From positions 16,683,872-16,743,871 of the forward strand of contig NC_087068.1 in assembly GCF_963678635.1 (NCBI RefSeq): DNA of 60,000 nt, given 5' to 3'. Every line of letters starts with the position of its first letter. Position 1 is the stretch's first letter. The stretch comes from Symsagittifera roscoffensis (lineage: Eukaryota > Xenacoelomorpha > Acoela > Convolutidae). The notes beneath the pieces were generated by a model. The model was not told where the DNA came from and did not search any database. It worked only from the letters and a program-made list of their open reading frames with translations. This document shows positions 34,847-46,512 of this stretch, in pieces. The position numbers and the translations under genes are program-made.

Positions 34847-35745
34847 ATAGTAAGGTAGTGCAGTTTAATTTCTCACTGAATCGGGTTGGTAGCCTTGAGA
34901 ACTCATGCGCTATTTTGATTGTATGTTATTATCTGGTTGTACAACAATTTGCCTTTTAGGGTTTTGCTGTTGTGTTTGTCGTGGTCTCTGTGGGTTAAAC
35001 TAAGGTTCAAAATAATTTGGTCAAAAAATATCATCTGGTTGATCTATTTCATTCCATTGGTATTTTCGTTGTTTATCATTATACTGTTGTTGATTACGAT
35101 GAACGTTTTTTTCATCTTCTGAATAGTGTGATTGGTTTCTGGTGATATGTTTTTTATTTGAGTTATTTTCAATTCGCTGAAAAAATGGGTAGTTCTCAGT
35201 GCAATCTGTCTGAGATTTTTTCTTATCAGTAAAATTTACAGAATAAAAGATTGGATTTTTAGCTACTCGCTGAGTATAATTATTTTCCTGAGACTGGTTT
35301 TGTGTTGTAACAAGTGGTCGTGATCATCTGTTTGTGTTCGGTTTGGTGTGGTTGGATGTATTTGGTGGCAAAATTTTGATCGTAAACATGCCATAGTTTG
35401 AGGTAATATTACTTATACCTGGTAGATAGTGATTTGACAATTGTCTTCTGATTTTTGTTTCTGGGAAACCTTGTTTATCTGGACGTTTTTTGGAACAACT
35501 TTAAGATTAGATTGTACTTGTCCTCATGACGGATTGCTTTTAGGGGCAATGACAAAGGGGAGTATAGTTTAACTGTCAAAATTTGTGTCGTTTTTGTTCA
35601 AATTTTGTGCGGTATTACGGATACTGTGTAACTTTCAATTTGTTTTATCAGTAGATTCCATTTGTATAAACTTACTGATATGAATTTTTCATTCTGCATT
35701 TGTCTTCAATTGATGATGCTGATGTGGCATTTGATTCGGAAAAAT
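34847..35745. repeat. Direct repeat shared with 38,447-38,930 and 39,885-40,310
   Basis: 34,847-35,325 matches 38,447-38,930 and 35,325-35,745 matches 39,885-40,310, with high similarity. In the right-hand copy the two halves are separated by about 950 bp that contain further gag-like coding sequence. The left-hand copy therefore has a deletion relative to it, or the right has an insertion. Confidence 0.75.
34876..35330 (-). pseudogene. Gag-associated low-complexity region, copy 1
   Basis: A single reading frame from 35,330 leftward is open for about 105 codons, Gln/Asn-rich, then passes one TGA and two TAG before the gag core. It matches copy 2 at 38,470-38,930. The first TAG (after the NYFEP stretch) is shared by both copies, so it predates their duplication. 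Confidence 0.5.
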
Positions 35746-36636
35746 ATCTTTGAGTGTCTACTGGTTTACTTTTATCGTGTAGTAGGTCTCGAAGATTTTC
35801 AAATTTTTCTATGGTTGTTGAGTCAGATTTTTAAACAGCGTTTCGTGTTCTGGAAAATTTTGATTCTATTATTTGCTTTTGCTTTAAAATTATTGCTTCA
35901 TTTTTTGTTTGCTTTTTTGATCTAAAATGTCCTTATTTTTGTCTGTGTGGTGTTATTACAAGATTGTATTATGCGTCTTTAGTTGAAAAATTACGGAGAA
36001 TTATCGTTTGTTTGTTTCCTAAATTATCTATAAACAGAAGTGTTAGAATGATTGATGCAAAATCCGGGTGTCAGATTCTATTTCTTATACCGTTAGATCT
36101 AGCAGTTTTCGTGAGGTTATCTTAATCTGTGGAGTATTTTGTTGTGAATAGATGGGTTGAGGAAAGAGTACATCAATTCTCTAGAGTGATTTTGTACTGC
36201 TATCGAGTGTAATGTTATTTACATCTAAGTAGAACTTAATCTTACTTAAACGGCATTTGATTTGGTTGGAGATTAGTGAATCAATCCACAAGGTTCAGGT
36301 ATAATTAGAACACAAGTAGATCGTTAGATAATTTTTTAGGTTGACTAGTTCTAATATTTGTTCTGAGACTGGCTCAATTAAGAGGAAGGGCTAAAGTGAA
36401 GTAGGAGTAACGGAAGTTCTTGTTTGCTTAGCTTAACCGAAATGGTTGGTCTTTGGAAAATCGTCAGTTAATCCTGGGTCGTATATAAGGGTTGAAAAGT
36501 GAAGTGACGTTTGAGGTAATTAGACACTAGTTTCAAAAGATGGGGGTAAAGGCTTTTTCAACTGATCCAAGGAAAGCCTTGATGATCGAATGTTGCATGA
36601 TTGTACAAAAAAACAGTTTGAAAAAAAATTAGGGTT
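35746..36636. other. Gene-free part of the LTR-type element, absent from the second copy
   Basis: About 890 bp between two blocks that are contiguous in the right-hand copy (junction at about 40,311). AT-rich, no frame recognised. Confidence 0.5.
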
Positions 36637-37560
36637 TTGAGGTTAAGTTGAAAGTTTAGAAATCCAACAATAGCCGTGAGGATCTTTGTTTTGAAAAAAT
36701 TCAGGTTTATTTTAAACTAGGATAGGCCTTGAAAAAAATTTCAACATATAAACAATTAATGATTCAAAGAAGGGTTAGGGTTTAAGTTTAAATAATCTTA
36801 TTTGTTCTAAATTAATTTTGTGTGTTTTTGGGGATGAAGAACAATAATAGTAAAAATCTTCAAGGAGCAATGAACGTTTTAAATATTTCTTAAACTAATC
36901 AGAAATGCTTAACTAACTAAATTTCGTATTTTTAATTTTTCAATAAATTTGAAAAATCACTATGGTAGGTTTATAGTCGACTGGGTATTTCCATATTTAT
37001 TAGTTGTAATCGAAAACAGATATATTGCTTGGAAAGAATCTTACTGTTCTATTTATTGCAATTCATATCAATGAGTGAAAATGTACTAAATAAATAGTTT
37101 TGTAGAGGAATAATCGTTGTAGTCTGCTTTTTAGTTTCACGATGTAGAGGCTCAGTCTGTCGTTCTGGTTGCGACCTGGTGTCAGCCTTTTTATTCGTTT
37201 TGTTTGATTAGATTTATTGAAACGTTGAAATAAGCTAATTTTAATATCAATTTGGTTTCTCAATGTGCTGGGCTTTTTTTGATCTAACTTGTCTATTCCT
37301 ATTTACTTTTGCTAAATCTCAATCAGATAAGTTAAATGCGGGGTGGCTTTCTCATAGTTTAATTTTGGATAAGGTACACCGTCTGTTCGTCACGCTATAT
37401 TATTTTTGGCCGAATAGGTTTTTGCAACTTCATAGTCTAATACCAATCTTAACCTTATATTTCTTAGTCTCAATAGATCTGATAAAAACTGGTTTGTTGC
37501 GAGGCTTAGAATCAAGAAAGAACAAATGTTTGCTAAGTTGAATTTAATCTTCTCTTGCTG
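36637..37560. repeat. Leader/LTR-like repeat, copy 1, with the intact Polinton target
   Basis: This block recurs at 40,315-40,405 plus 59,254-60,000, where it is split by the Polinton. The uninterrupted target TAGGCC is at 36,723-36,728 within aactaggataggccttgaaa. It lies upstream of the minus-strand gag remnants, so it is probably leader or LTR sequence of that element. LTR ends could not be fixed because the right copy runs out of the window. Confidence 0.75.
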
Positions 37561-38446
37561 AAACTAAAAATGGTTTCAGCCCTACAATTTATAGTTATGT
37601 TTAGTCATGTATCATGATTGGTTAGTTCCTAGTGTTTTACAGAGGTAATTATCAATAATATAACTGGAAATATATAAAATTATTTTGAATTAGTTCCGAA
37701 ATCATTGTGGAAAAGTGAACTTAATTAGTAATGACCGAACGGTAGAGCCCCTTCTGTGGTCAGATTGGTGGTTTGTCGCAAAAATCTGAAGGTGTAGATA
37801 CAAAACTCTAAAAACCCCTTCATTTTCTGGGAATTTAACGTTTTTTTGGCCATGGTGCCATCCAACAGTGTCGCTGATGAGTTTTTTCGAGCAGCGTTTT
37901 CTAATGAAAACCTTTTTGTTGGACATTTTATCAATTCATGCCAAACTTTTTTGTTCAAATCAATTTTAATTACCTCTCTGTATTTAAGGGAAATTTTTTA
38001 TTAAAAAAGTTGACATGAATACTTTAGGACTAAACAAACAAGTGTCTGGAAAAACTGTTAAATTTGTTATGAATTATAATTTAACATGAATTTTTATGAT
38101 TTCAAATTGATGCACAATTAAACAGCTTACAGCTAAGTTCTGCTCAGCTTACAGCTAATTTTTTTTCAAATTATGTTTTTATTTTTTTAATATTGAGGTT
38201 GATTGCATAAATATAGTACTGTACCCAAAAATATAGTACCCAAAAAGCTATAACAAAAAAATAAAAATTTTAGTTTTCCCCCTACAACAAAGTCAACAAC
38301 ACTCAAAACTCATAAAATCAAACTCAACAGCATTCAAACCTCGAAACAATGAAAATTCCATTAAGAGTGTGATTTTTTTTTAATAATGTACTCACAGTTG
38401 ACTGAAATTATGATTTCCTTGAGAAGTGCCTGCATATAGTTGTAGT
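37561..38446. other. Gene-free AT-rich sequence
   Basis: No gene recognised. It separates the two copies of the gag-bearing repeat. Confidence 0.5.
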
Positions 38447-38469
38447 TAATAAGGTAGTGCAATTTGATA

Positions 38470-38930
38470 TCTCACTGAATCGGGTTGGTAGCCTTAAGTA
38501 CTCATGCCCTCTTTTGATTGTATCTTATTATCTGGTTGTACAACAATTTGGCTTTTAGGGTTTTGCTGTTGTGTTCGTCGTGGTCTCTGTGGGTTAAACT
38601 AAGGTTCAAAATAATTTGGTCGAATATTATCATCTGGTTGACCTATTTCATCCCATTGGTATTTTCGTTGTTTATCATTATAATGTGTTGATTTCGATGA
38701 ACGTTTTTTTCATCTTCTGAATAGTGTGATTGGTTTCTGTTGAACTGTTTTTTACTTGAGTTATTTTCAATTCGTTGAAAAAATGGGTAGTTCTCAGTGC
38801 AATCTGTCTGAGATTTTTTCTTATCAGTAAAATTTACAGAATATAATTTTGGATTTTTAGCTACTCGCTGAGTATAACTATCTTCTTGAGATTGGTTTTG
38901 TGTTGTAACAAGCGGTCGTGCTATTGGATT
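38470..38930 (-). pseudogene. Gag-associated low-complexity region, copy 2
   Basis: Second copy of the Gln/Asn-rich frame. It lacks the TGA seen in copy 1 but shares the TAG after NYFEP and has its own frameshift near 38,685. No gag core follows it on the left in this copy. Confidence 0.5.
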
Positions 38931-39383
38931 GCTGATATTATTATTGGTAACAAATTGTAAAAATCATTTGCAAAATTGTTTCCATTTGTATAATTTGGTT
39001 CGTTAAACAGACAGTTTTTAGTTTTGGTCTGTATGTTTGATAATCTATTTGTGGTTATTTTGGAATGACTGAGGGTTTAGCAATGTTTAGTTGACTGCAA
39101 TGTTGATGGTGGAAAAAGAGTGTTTTTTTTTTGTGTTGTGTGGTCTTGTAATGGTTGGATACATAGTTGAAAAACTTAATTGTGTTTTTGTTGGTTTTGA
39201 TTCAACAATATCTTCATTTACAAAATGTGTTGTTGCTTGGATATCTTGTTATGTCAAGTTCGTAGTTCCCCTTAATTTTTCTTCTTTATTTTTGAAAGTT
39301 CAGTTTAGGTTGTAAATGAATATCCTTTGCTTAAACATTGTGTTGTAATTTAAAGGTGTTATCGGTTGTAAATGAAGTTACTT

Positions 39384-39881
39384 TTAAATTATCTTTATGT
39401 ACTGAGATGGTTGCAATTGCTGCACTTGAGATATCATTGGTATGTTAAAAAATGAAACATGATACCATTCTGGGTCCCATACAAAACCTGTATAATCTGC
39501 TAGCATGGTTTCTTCATCACTTTGTGGTCTAAAACTTTTTCTCATTTGTTCAATTAGATCTAAGTTATGTTGAAAGCAATCTATTATGAACCATGCTAGG
39601 ACTCTTTGAAGATCAACTTCAATGATTAGTGATATTTCACGGTCAGTGAGTGTTCTACGAATTGAGTCTAAAATTTTTGAAAAGAGGTTAAATTCTCATC
39701 TTACTAAGGCATGTCGAGATGTTTGTGGTTGAATTACATAAAGTGTTTCTTTTTCTAATATTGAATCGTAACTATAAATAATAGAGAAAACATCATTCAG
39801 GAAGATTAAGTTTGCTCTTCGCAAACTTTGATGTCGGATATTTTTAATATATTCCGTAAAAACTTTTGAGAAATCTAATTC
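39384..39881 (-). pseudogene. Long gag-like frame interrupted by one TGA
   Basis: From 39,881 leftward the frame is open for about 165 codons to TAA (39,386-39,384), except for one TGA about 67 codons in. The composition is protein-like, with helical, Leu/Ile/Arg-rich segments (SIRRTLTDREISL, VLAWFIIDCF) and a C-terminal GFVWDPEWYHVSFF. It sits between two blocks of the gag-bearing repeat and in the same orientation, so it is probably the N-terminal part of gag or a neighbouring ORF of the same element. I do not recognise a named domain. Confidence 0.45.
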
Positions 39882-39884
39882 TTA

Positions 39885-40310
39885 ATCATCTGTTTGTGTT
39901 CGGTGTGGTGTGATTGGATGTATTTGGTGGCAAAATTTCGATCGTAAACATGCCATAGTGTGAGGTAATATTACTTATACCTGGTAGATAGTGATTTGGC
40001 AATTGTCTTCTGATTTTTATTTCTGGGAAACCTTGTTTATCTGGACGTTTTTTTGGAACACTTTTAAGATTAGGTTGTACTTGTCCTCATGACGGATTGC
40101 TTTTAGGGGCAATGACAAAGGGGAGTATAGTTTAACCGTCAAAATTTGTGTCGTATTTGTTGAATTTTTGTGCGGTAGTACGGTTACTGTGTAACTTTCA
40201 ATTTGTTTTATCAGTTGATTCCATTTGTATAACCTTACTGGTTTGCGAACATATGAATTTTTCATTCTGCATTTGTCTTCAATTGATGATGCTGATGTGG
40301 CATTTGATGG
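39885..40310 (-). pseudogene. Upstream gag-element region, copy 2
   Basis: Matches 35,325-35,745. An 82-codon frame (40,265-40,017) is Lys-rich and unrecognised. In copy 1 the corresponding frame is broken. It is followed directly by the leader repeat that holds the Polinton. Confidence 0.4.
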
Positions 40311-40399
40311 TTAAGGGGTTAAGTTGAAACTTTAGAAAACCAATGATAACCGTGAGGATCTTTGTTTTAAAAAAAATTTAGGTTTATGTTAAACTAGGA

Positions 40400-40405
40400 T
40401 AGGCC
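40400..40405. repeat. Left 6-bp target site duplication TAGGCC
   Basis: Direct repeat of 59,254-59,259. The empty site in the paralogous copy (36,723-36,728) has TAGGCC once, which fixes both element borders to the base. Confidence 0.95.
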
Positions 40406-40860
40406 AGTAGGAGAAGGGTGAGGGAGATTGGGGGGGGGGGGGGGGGGGTGCCTGCGGACCCCCATGTATTAACATAGGCTATAGAGTATCCGGTCCGCAG
40501 GCTATGTATTAAGATAGGTTATAGATTTTCCAATGTATTAGGATAGGGAATAGGTTTCCCAATGTATTAAGATACGAGGTTTCAGATGGCAAGTTTCAGA
40601 AAAATTTTCGGTGCCCGAATTTCCCATGTATAGATTTCCTATGTATAAGAAATTCATTGTAGGTAATTCAGAACTCATTAGGGAATAGATTTCCCTATGT
40701 ATTAAGATAGGGAATAGGTTTCCTATGTAATAAGATGGTAAAGTTTCAGATGGTAAGATGGTAAAGTTTCAGATGGTAAGTTTCAAAAAAATTTTGGCAA
40801 CCGAGTTTTTTGAGCTCGATTTTGTCGATACTTGCGTTTCTTAGCTAGCTTCTACGGTTT
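40406..40860. repeat. Polinton left terminal inverted repeat
   Basis: Begins AGTAGGAGAAGGGTGAGGG and matches the reverse complement of 58,990-59,253 with few differences, including a G run of variable length. It is longer than the right arm because about 180 bp (40,622-40,798) of small internal repeats (tttcagatggtaag, ccctatgtattaagatag) are inserted. Similarity ends near cttctacggttt at 40,860. Confidence 0.92.
40450..40502. repeat. Perfect 11-bp inverted repeat inside the TIR
   Basis: GCCTGCGGACC (40,450-40,460) and GGTCCGCAGGC (40,492-40,502) can form a hairpin with a 31-nt loop. The same pair occurs in the right TIR (59,162-59,172 and 59,204-59,214). It lies close to the end where protein-primed replication would start, so it may be an origin or protein-binding site; that role is inference. 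Confidence 0.8.
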
Positions 40861-41083
40861 AGATGTTTTGGTTATTGTTTTATAGGTTTGATTCAACGAG
40901 AAAGCTATCTAAAAGACATATTGAAACCTAACGAAACTTCGAGAAAAAAATCATGTTTTTTGAAGAAAAAAAATTATATTCAAAAGATGAAGTATATAAA
41001 TCACTGCTTCGTATAATCATTTAACCACAAGTTTACAGTTAATTAATCAATACTGAATTGAATGCTATTACACCATCAGTTAT

Positions 41084-44000
41084 TTACAAGTTCAAAGGTT
41101 TTGTGTGTATTCCGTCGTCCTGAACTTGTCTTTTAGGGTAAAAGTAGCTCAATCCCTTCTTTGTTTGCTCGTATGTAGCAACCATATGATTACTGGTTCT
41201 AAATCCTCTGTTTGTTGAAGTCAAGTTGATTGCTTCGTCGAGTACTTTCCTGTATTTTTCCATAGGTCCATCACCGGATTCCTCTAGAATTCTTTTATTC
41301 AATCCCTTGCTGCTAAACTTCATTTTGTCTGATTTGTTGTCATAGCAACAATAAGTCTTGCTGCATAAACATAGCATCTCCGTACACCTTAATTCTTCTT
41401 TGAACAGACCAGGCTCTCGTTTATCGTGCTTCTTGTGAACGCTACAACATGTTCGTGGAAAAGAGTTTGTTTTTGAATCTGCTCTGAATGAATCTCTGCA
41501 ATCTTTTTCTCTCAATTTTTCCCAGTCACCTTTTTTCTCCGGACGAATACAATCATACAAATTTTCCTCAGCAAGAGCTAAATACAGCGAGTCCGTGTCC
41601 ATTTCTTATTCCTCGAACTTATTTACATCACAAAATTTGTCAAAAAGAAATTGTAGTAAAGCTCAAGCATTCTCAGCTTTGCAGACTGCAGAATGAAAAA
41701 TCCGACTATTATGGGTTCTTTGTGCTCAATTGTTGACTTTAGTAACTCAATCTCGTACAAGTCTTTCTGAACAGTGTTCAATCGTTTGAAGAGAGGTTCA
41801 TTAATTGCTTTGTGTGTTTTCTCATCATTCAAATACTTTGTGATCGTATGTCTCGATCTGTCCATTATCTGGTAACCGTAGGATGAATTACCTAAAAGCT
41901 TCATAGTCTCTGCAACAACACCGGATAAAGGGTTCTCATCTCCTTCCCTTCTAGCATCAACAACCGACTGAACAAACTTGTTGAAGCATTTTCGAGGGAG
42001 ATACTGTACAAAGCGGTAAACTTTTGTACACTGTAAGCCAAGTTCCATGTAGAAATTGAAAAGAAGAGTAATGATGGAACCATTTTCTAGTATACGCTGG
42101 GGCTGCTTCAGAAGATCATTTTCAATGGCATAATTTTGCATATATTCCCCAATGTCATTTCTTCCAACATCAGTGTTTTTAAAAATTGGAGGAAAATTAG
42201 AAAATTTTGCTTTCAGTTCGTCTGGAACAACTAAGTCGCACTGAATCTAGCCATAAAGAGATTCATCTCTTTTTTTTTCCAATTAAGAATCAGTAGAGAG
42301 AGGTCTTTTGTAGGGAAAGTTGGATCGGATATGATTCTTTATTTTTTCGTTCGTTTTGAAGTTTTGCCCCCACTCACATTCCCACTTCTCTTCGATTTTG
42401 TATCCTTTTTCGCGAATATATTCACGTCTCAAGTCATCCATCTCTCTCCTTTTGTTTCCTCTCTCAATATCTTTATCGCTAAGTGAGGGACGAGTCTCCT
42501 GGCAAGGACAAAAATGGTAATAGCATGCCATTGCTTCAAACACTGTTTTGCAGTGATTGCAATATCCATCAACATTGAAACAGTCAATTTTCTTTTGATT
42601 TCCAGATGTGTGGAAGCTCTCAATTCTACATTCTGGTCTGGTTTCTTGGAAGTAAGACATGACCATGTTCTCAAAATTGCGAGATCGGTTATGTCTAGCT
42701 TTGAATTTTTGCATATCGGAATCAAACTCCCATCTTGTGTACAATCCTGTTGGCATGTTTTGACACATTGAATAGGGATAGAGCTGGCTCGCATCAATTC
42801 CAACAATTGATTTGCAGACATTTGATGAATTCTGGATAAAGGTTTCATCCATAACAGCTTTTCGAGTGAACACAATTGATGGTCCACCCCTCATATCCTC
42901 TCTAATTTTGTCGCACAAATCTCTATCACTTTCGCAAAAAGGGTAGAATTTTTCATTGGTTGATTTGTGAAGAAAAATATTTGCCAGATTTGGAAGAGTA
43001 CATCCAAGTTTTAACATATCAATTTCTTTCTGATGATAAAACTGAACCATTTTTTGCATTGCTTCAAGGGTTGGAACAGAATCTTTGTTGTTGTACCACT
43101 GCAAAAAATCTTTAAATGTAGTCATTCCATGTTTCTGCCAAATCTCCTGTAAATATTTGTAATTATCCCATCCAGTTGCAGGCTTTGACCTGATTTGAAG
43201 TTTCTTTAGTGCTTGCTGCTCATCAAGTCCACTTGACTTCAGGTTCTGGTAATCCTTAAAGTCTTTATCAAGAGGGTTGTTGTTTCTCAGTTTACTGAAA
43301 AAGGCTTCGTATGGAGGTAATTCTTCACTCTCGAGCTTGTCTGGACTGTCAAACCACTCATAAGGGAAAAACCCTTTTGTCTCACTGGCTTTGTAAGCTT
43401 TAAGAAAGGAGTCTAGAGATGTTGCTCCACCCAAAAATTTCATGATATCGAGAAACTGTATATCTCCAAACTTGAAGGATATGAAATCGTTAGCCTTTTT
43501 GATAACCATAGGTGCAGCTTCTTTATCATTGATTAAGTAGGGAATTAGATAGCTCTTGATCAAGTTCAGATCATATCTTCCACTATTAAACCCAAATACA
43601 GTTAACGTGTTAACATACCTCTCCAGATTTTGTTTCAAATCAATCAGCTGATTTTTCTGCATTCTCAAAAACTGAGTTGACATATCAGTTTCCTCTGTAT
43701 CTTCTATACATTCATCTTCGTATTCAAAGTTTTCAGTTGGAAGATTTCGACATCTTGCATTCAACTCTTGGAAAATATTCGACATCCGCTCATTCACTAC
43801 TCTTTCAACATCTTGAAATTTAGTTCTCATTTCGAGCTTACTTTTCTCAGCCAAAAATTCGAGTTTGATTACAAAATCGATAATAAGCTTTTGCGGATCC
43901 TTGTTATAAAGAAAAATTGGTTCATCTATCAGGTTCGAGGATATTGATACAGAAATTGGAACGTGTTTTCCAATCCAAGTTGTTGTTTGGGTAGCTTTCA

Positions 44001-45415
44001 GTTCATCTGATGGAACACAAATCGACTCAAAATCCAAAATGGCTAGGTTGTTGAATAGTGTGTTATCTTTCGAAACTGGGATATTGAAACCTTCCAACTT
44101 TTCAAATAGCGTTTCTCGAAGTGTATATACATTCTTTGGATAAATGTGTCGCACTCTATCTTTACAAGACATAAGATGTCTGTTGAAGTTGTCTGATCTG
44201 TTGAAGAAACAGTCACAGCTAGGACATCGAAAACACTTGAAGAAGGAATCAATATCATTCGTGTGAATGATATGGTTGTTGAATCTTAGCAATTTCACCG
44301 TTTTTTCAAATTTTCCAATACTTCGCCTAGCTAATTCTCCAACATATTCTCCTTCTTGAATATCAAAATCGTAAATGAATATGTTTCGTTCAACTAATCC
44401 CTCTACAACAGGTAAATCATCGATTGACACTCCACGAAAATTCTTCGGATCGTATCCAGATTTTGATATAAACTCTGTAAACAGCTGAGATGTATGAGCA
44501 TCGAGGTTACTATGACCATGTAAATACATTGTTAACGCACGGAAAAGACAAAGATGATCTTTGTATGGTTGTTTATCTTTGTCCGATAAAAGACAGTTTA
44601 CTTGCGTATGTCGTAGTAAAGGTTCAGGCAACACAGAGTCTGGACATCCCATTGGGATGTTTTTCAGTAGTGCAGCAAAAATAGTAATACTTGTGATCAA
44701 CTTGAACCTCCACTTTGTGTTCTGACGTTGTCCATTGCTCCACGATATCAAACTTTTCAACTTTTCCTTGGATTGTAATCAAATCCGCTTTCGTACACAG
44801 TAAATGCGATTTTTCGAACAAAGTATTGTTTTCGTGTGCATAGTAATACCGATATTCTCCCGTTTCGACATTACGGAGAACAAATCCAATAGTAAAATTT
44901 ATTTTTGCAGCAGAATGTAGCTTGTTGAAGACTTCTTCAAGCTTCTCGTTGATAATCTTGGTATCTAACTTTGACATTTGAAAGTTAAATACCTTATGCC
45001 TCCCATCCTCCATCTCAGTGTCCACCAACAAATGCTGACAAGCACTTAACTCCTCTTTGAGTTTCACTCCATCTTCCCCTTCCCCCTCCACAATCTTGTT
45101 CAAGTCTGCCACCGTATCACTTGGTTTCCGTTGTTTCGCCCCATGTTCTTTTCTCCGATGTTGTTGGAGAGAGTAGTAACTCGGAAACTCCTGCTCACAA
45201 GACGAGCAAACCATCGACTGTTTGGAACTTGGTTGACCATGCTTCTTGGCCATATGATAGTTCATTTCTTGCTGATTATAAGTAAAATACTTACAATCAG
45301 GGCAAGAAATAACCCCTTTGGAACAATTTTTTCGATGTCTCGCAGCATCAGCTCTCCTGTATTCCCGACCACAATCCTCGCATTTCACTTTCTCATTCCT
45401 GTTGAGTGCTGGCAT
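41084..45415 (-). pseudogene. Protein-primed DNA polymerase B (pPolB), broken into four frames
   Basis: ATG at 45,415 follows a TTTTTTTCAG. The N-terminal frame has C2H2-like zinc fingers (CEDCGREY, CPDCKYF, CSSCEQEF). The next frame (from about 44,690 to 42,283) holds a region with CLFRAL and a later NNHI resembling the OTU-type Cys/His pair reported in some Polinton polymerases. Another C2H2 finger, exonuclease motifs DFES and FNSGRYD, and polymerase motif A (DASQLYPY, near 42,790) follow. The third frame has motif B (GNSSYG, near 41,880) and the fourth motif C (DTDS, near 41,595). Breaks: a frameshift near 44,665-44,690, a frameshift in an A run near 42,280, TAG at 42,249-42,247, a frameshift near 41,630 and TAA at 41,608-41,606. 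The enzyme would copy the element from a terminal-protein primer. As read it is inactive. Confidence 0.93.
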
Positions 45416-45758
45416 CTGAAAAAAAGTGGGATATTTAGTGTGTATCAAAATTGATTAAAAATACGTTGTACGTACAAAATTGGGAGATTTAAAATGTTCC
45501 AAAAAATTTAATAAAAATAATTTTTACTTACTTTGAATTGTTAATAATATTTGAAATTTATTTCAAGTAGTTATACAAATTATAGAGCTGTTGCTCTTAA
45601 CGTAAAAGAAAATCAGAATGAAACAAGTTTTTTTTGCTTTTTATTAGAGAAAATCAACCAATCAGAATTGAGTATTTTTTTTAGTAACACTGTTTGTTGG
45701 AAATCAACCAATCAGAATTCAGCTTTTTAAAAAACAAACCTTAATCATTATTTGAAAA
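45416..45758. promoter_or_regulatory. Divergent intergenic region with two CCAAT-type motifs
   Basis: Lies between the polymerase (leftward) and the 192-codon ORF (rightward). AAATCAACCAATCAGAATT occurs at 45,651 and again exactly 50 bp later at 45,701. The motif contains the CCAATCA core bound by NF-Y-type factors in animals. A related accaatcagaa lies at 49,709. A shared promoter function is inferred. Confidence 0.4.
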
Positions 45759-46337
45759 ATGTCTATCAAAAAACATTTGAGCTTCCTCGAATTACTTTAC
45801 AAGAAAAAGGAAAAAATTCCAATTGATTTTCTTATTGATGAAATAGATGTTGACTCTTACTTTTTTCATAATTTTTTGGACGTCCTTATTGTACAAAATA
45901 GAGTTATCCGACTATGTAAAGGTCTCTTTAGAGAAGTTTACTCAATCAAAGAGTTTACTTTTGATTCACATATTGCGTATCAAAGTTTTAAACTTACAGC
46001 TGAATTACACCTCACAAGGAAAGAAATTTTGTTTATTCTCGAGAATTTGGAATTGATCAAAAAGTCGTACGATAATATATCACAAACTCTTTTTATCCCC
46101 TATCCAAAATCCAAATTTGTCAAAACTCCCCAGCAAAGTTCTTTATTCCTTCATTTCTTTCAAGATTTTCAAAGTTCAAAACCCTGCTTGATTCGGTTTG
46201 GAATCAGATTTCCAGAGGTCTGCTTTGAAAAATTCGTCAACTTTGAGTTATCCTCCCAAATTTACATAAAAATTAAAGAACTTGACTATCTACTCAAAAA
46301 TCAGCAATTTCTCATTGATTACATACAAAAAATTTAA
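45759..46337 (+). CDS. Unidentified Polinton protein, 192 aa
   Basis: Intact frame from ATG. It is rich in Phe, Leu, Ile and Lys and predicted largely helical, with no signal peptide or transmembrane segment. It contains no motif I recognise. First rightward gene after the divergent promoter. The following membrane-protein ORF starts 8 bp after its stop, so the two are probably co-transcribed. It is one of the few genes here without a stop or frameshift. A DNA-binding regulator is possible from its size and place but is not shown. Confidence 0.6.
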   Translation: MSIKKHLSFLELLYKKKEKIPIDFLIDEIDVDSYFFHNFLDVLIVQNRVIRLCKGLFREVYSIKEFTFDSHIAYQSFKLTAELHLTRKEILFILENLELIKKSYDNISQTLFIPYPKSKFVKTPQQSSLFLHFFQDFQSSKPCLIRFGIRFPEVCFEKFVNFELSSQIYIKIKELDYLLKNQQFLIDYIQKI

Positions 46338-46345
46338 TTAACTTG

Positions 46346-46504
46346 ATGAAAAAAGTTGCAGAGATGTTACTTTTATTAATTTTCTTTCTTTTGTTACTTA
46401 TATCAGCAATATTTCTTATTTTTACTGCATACAACTTTTGGTCATTTATTTTTGCAATTGCTTTTGCGTACGTTTTTACCTATTTGGAAAACTTAAGTCC
46501 TTAA
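46346..46504 (+). CDS. Small hydrophobic membrane protein, 52 aa
   Basis: The ATG is 8 bp after the stop of the 192-aa gene. After a short basic start (MKKVAEM) almost the whole sequence is hydrophobic, enough for two membrane-spanning helices (about residues 8-27 and 30-45), ending LENLSP. Short hydrophobic ORFs of this kind occur in large DNA viruses and Polinton-like elements, but I do not recognise the family. Confidence 0.45.
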   Translation: MKKVAEMLLLLIFFLLLLISAIFLIFTAYNFWSFIFAIAFAYVFTYLENLSP

Positions 46505-46512
46505 AAGCGTCT

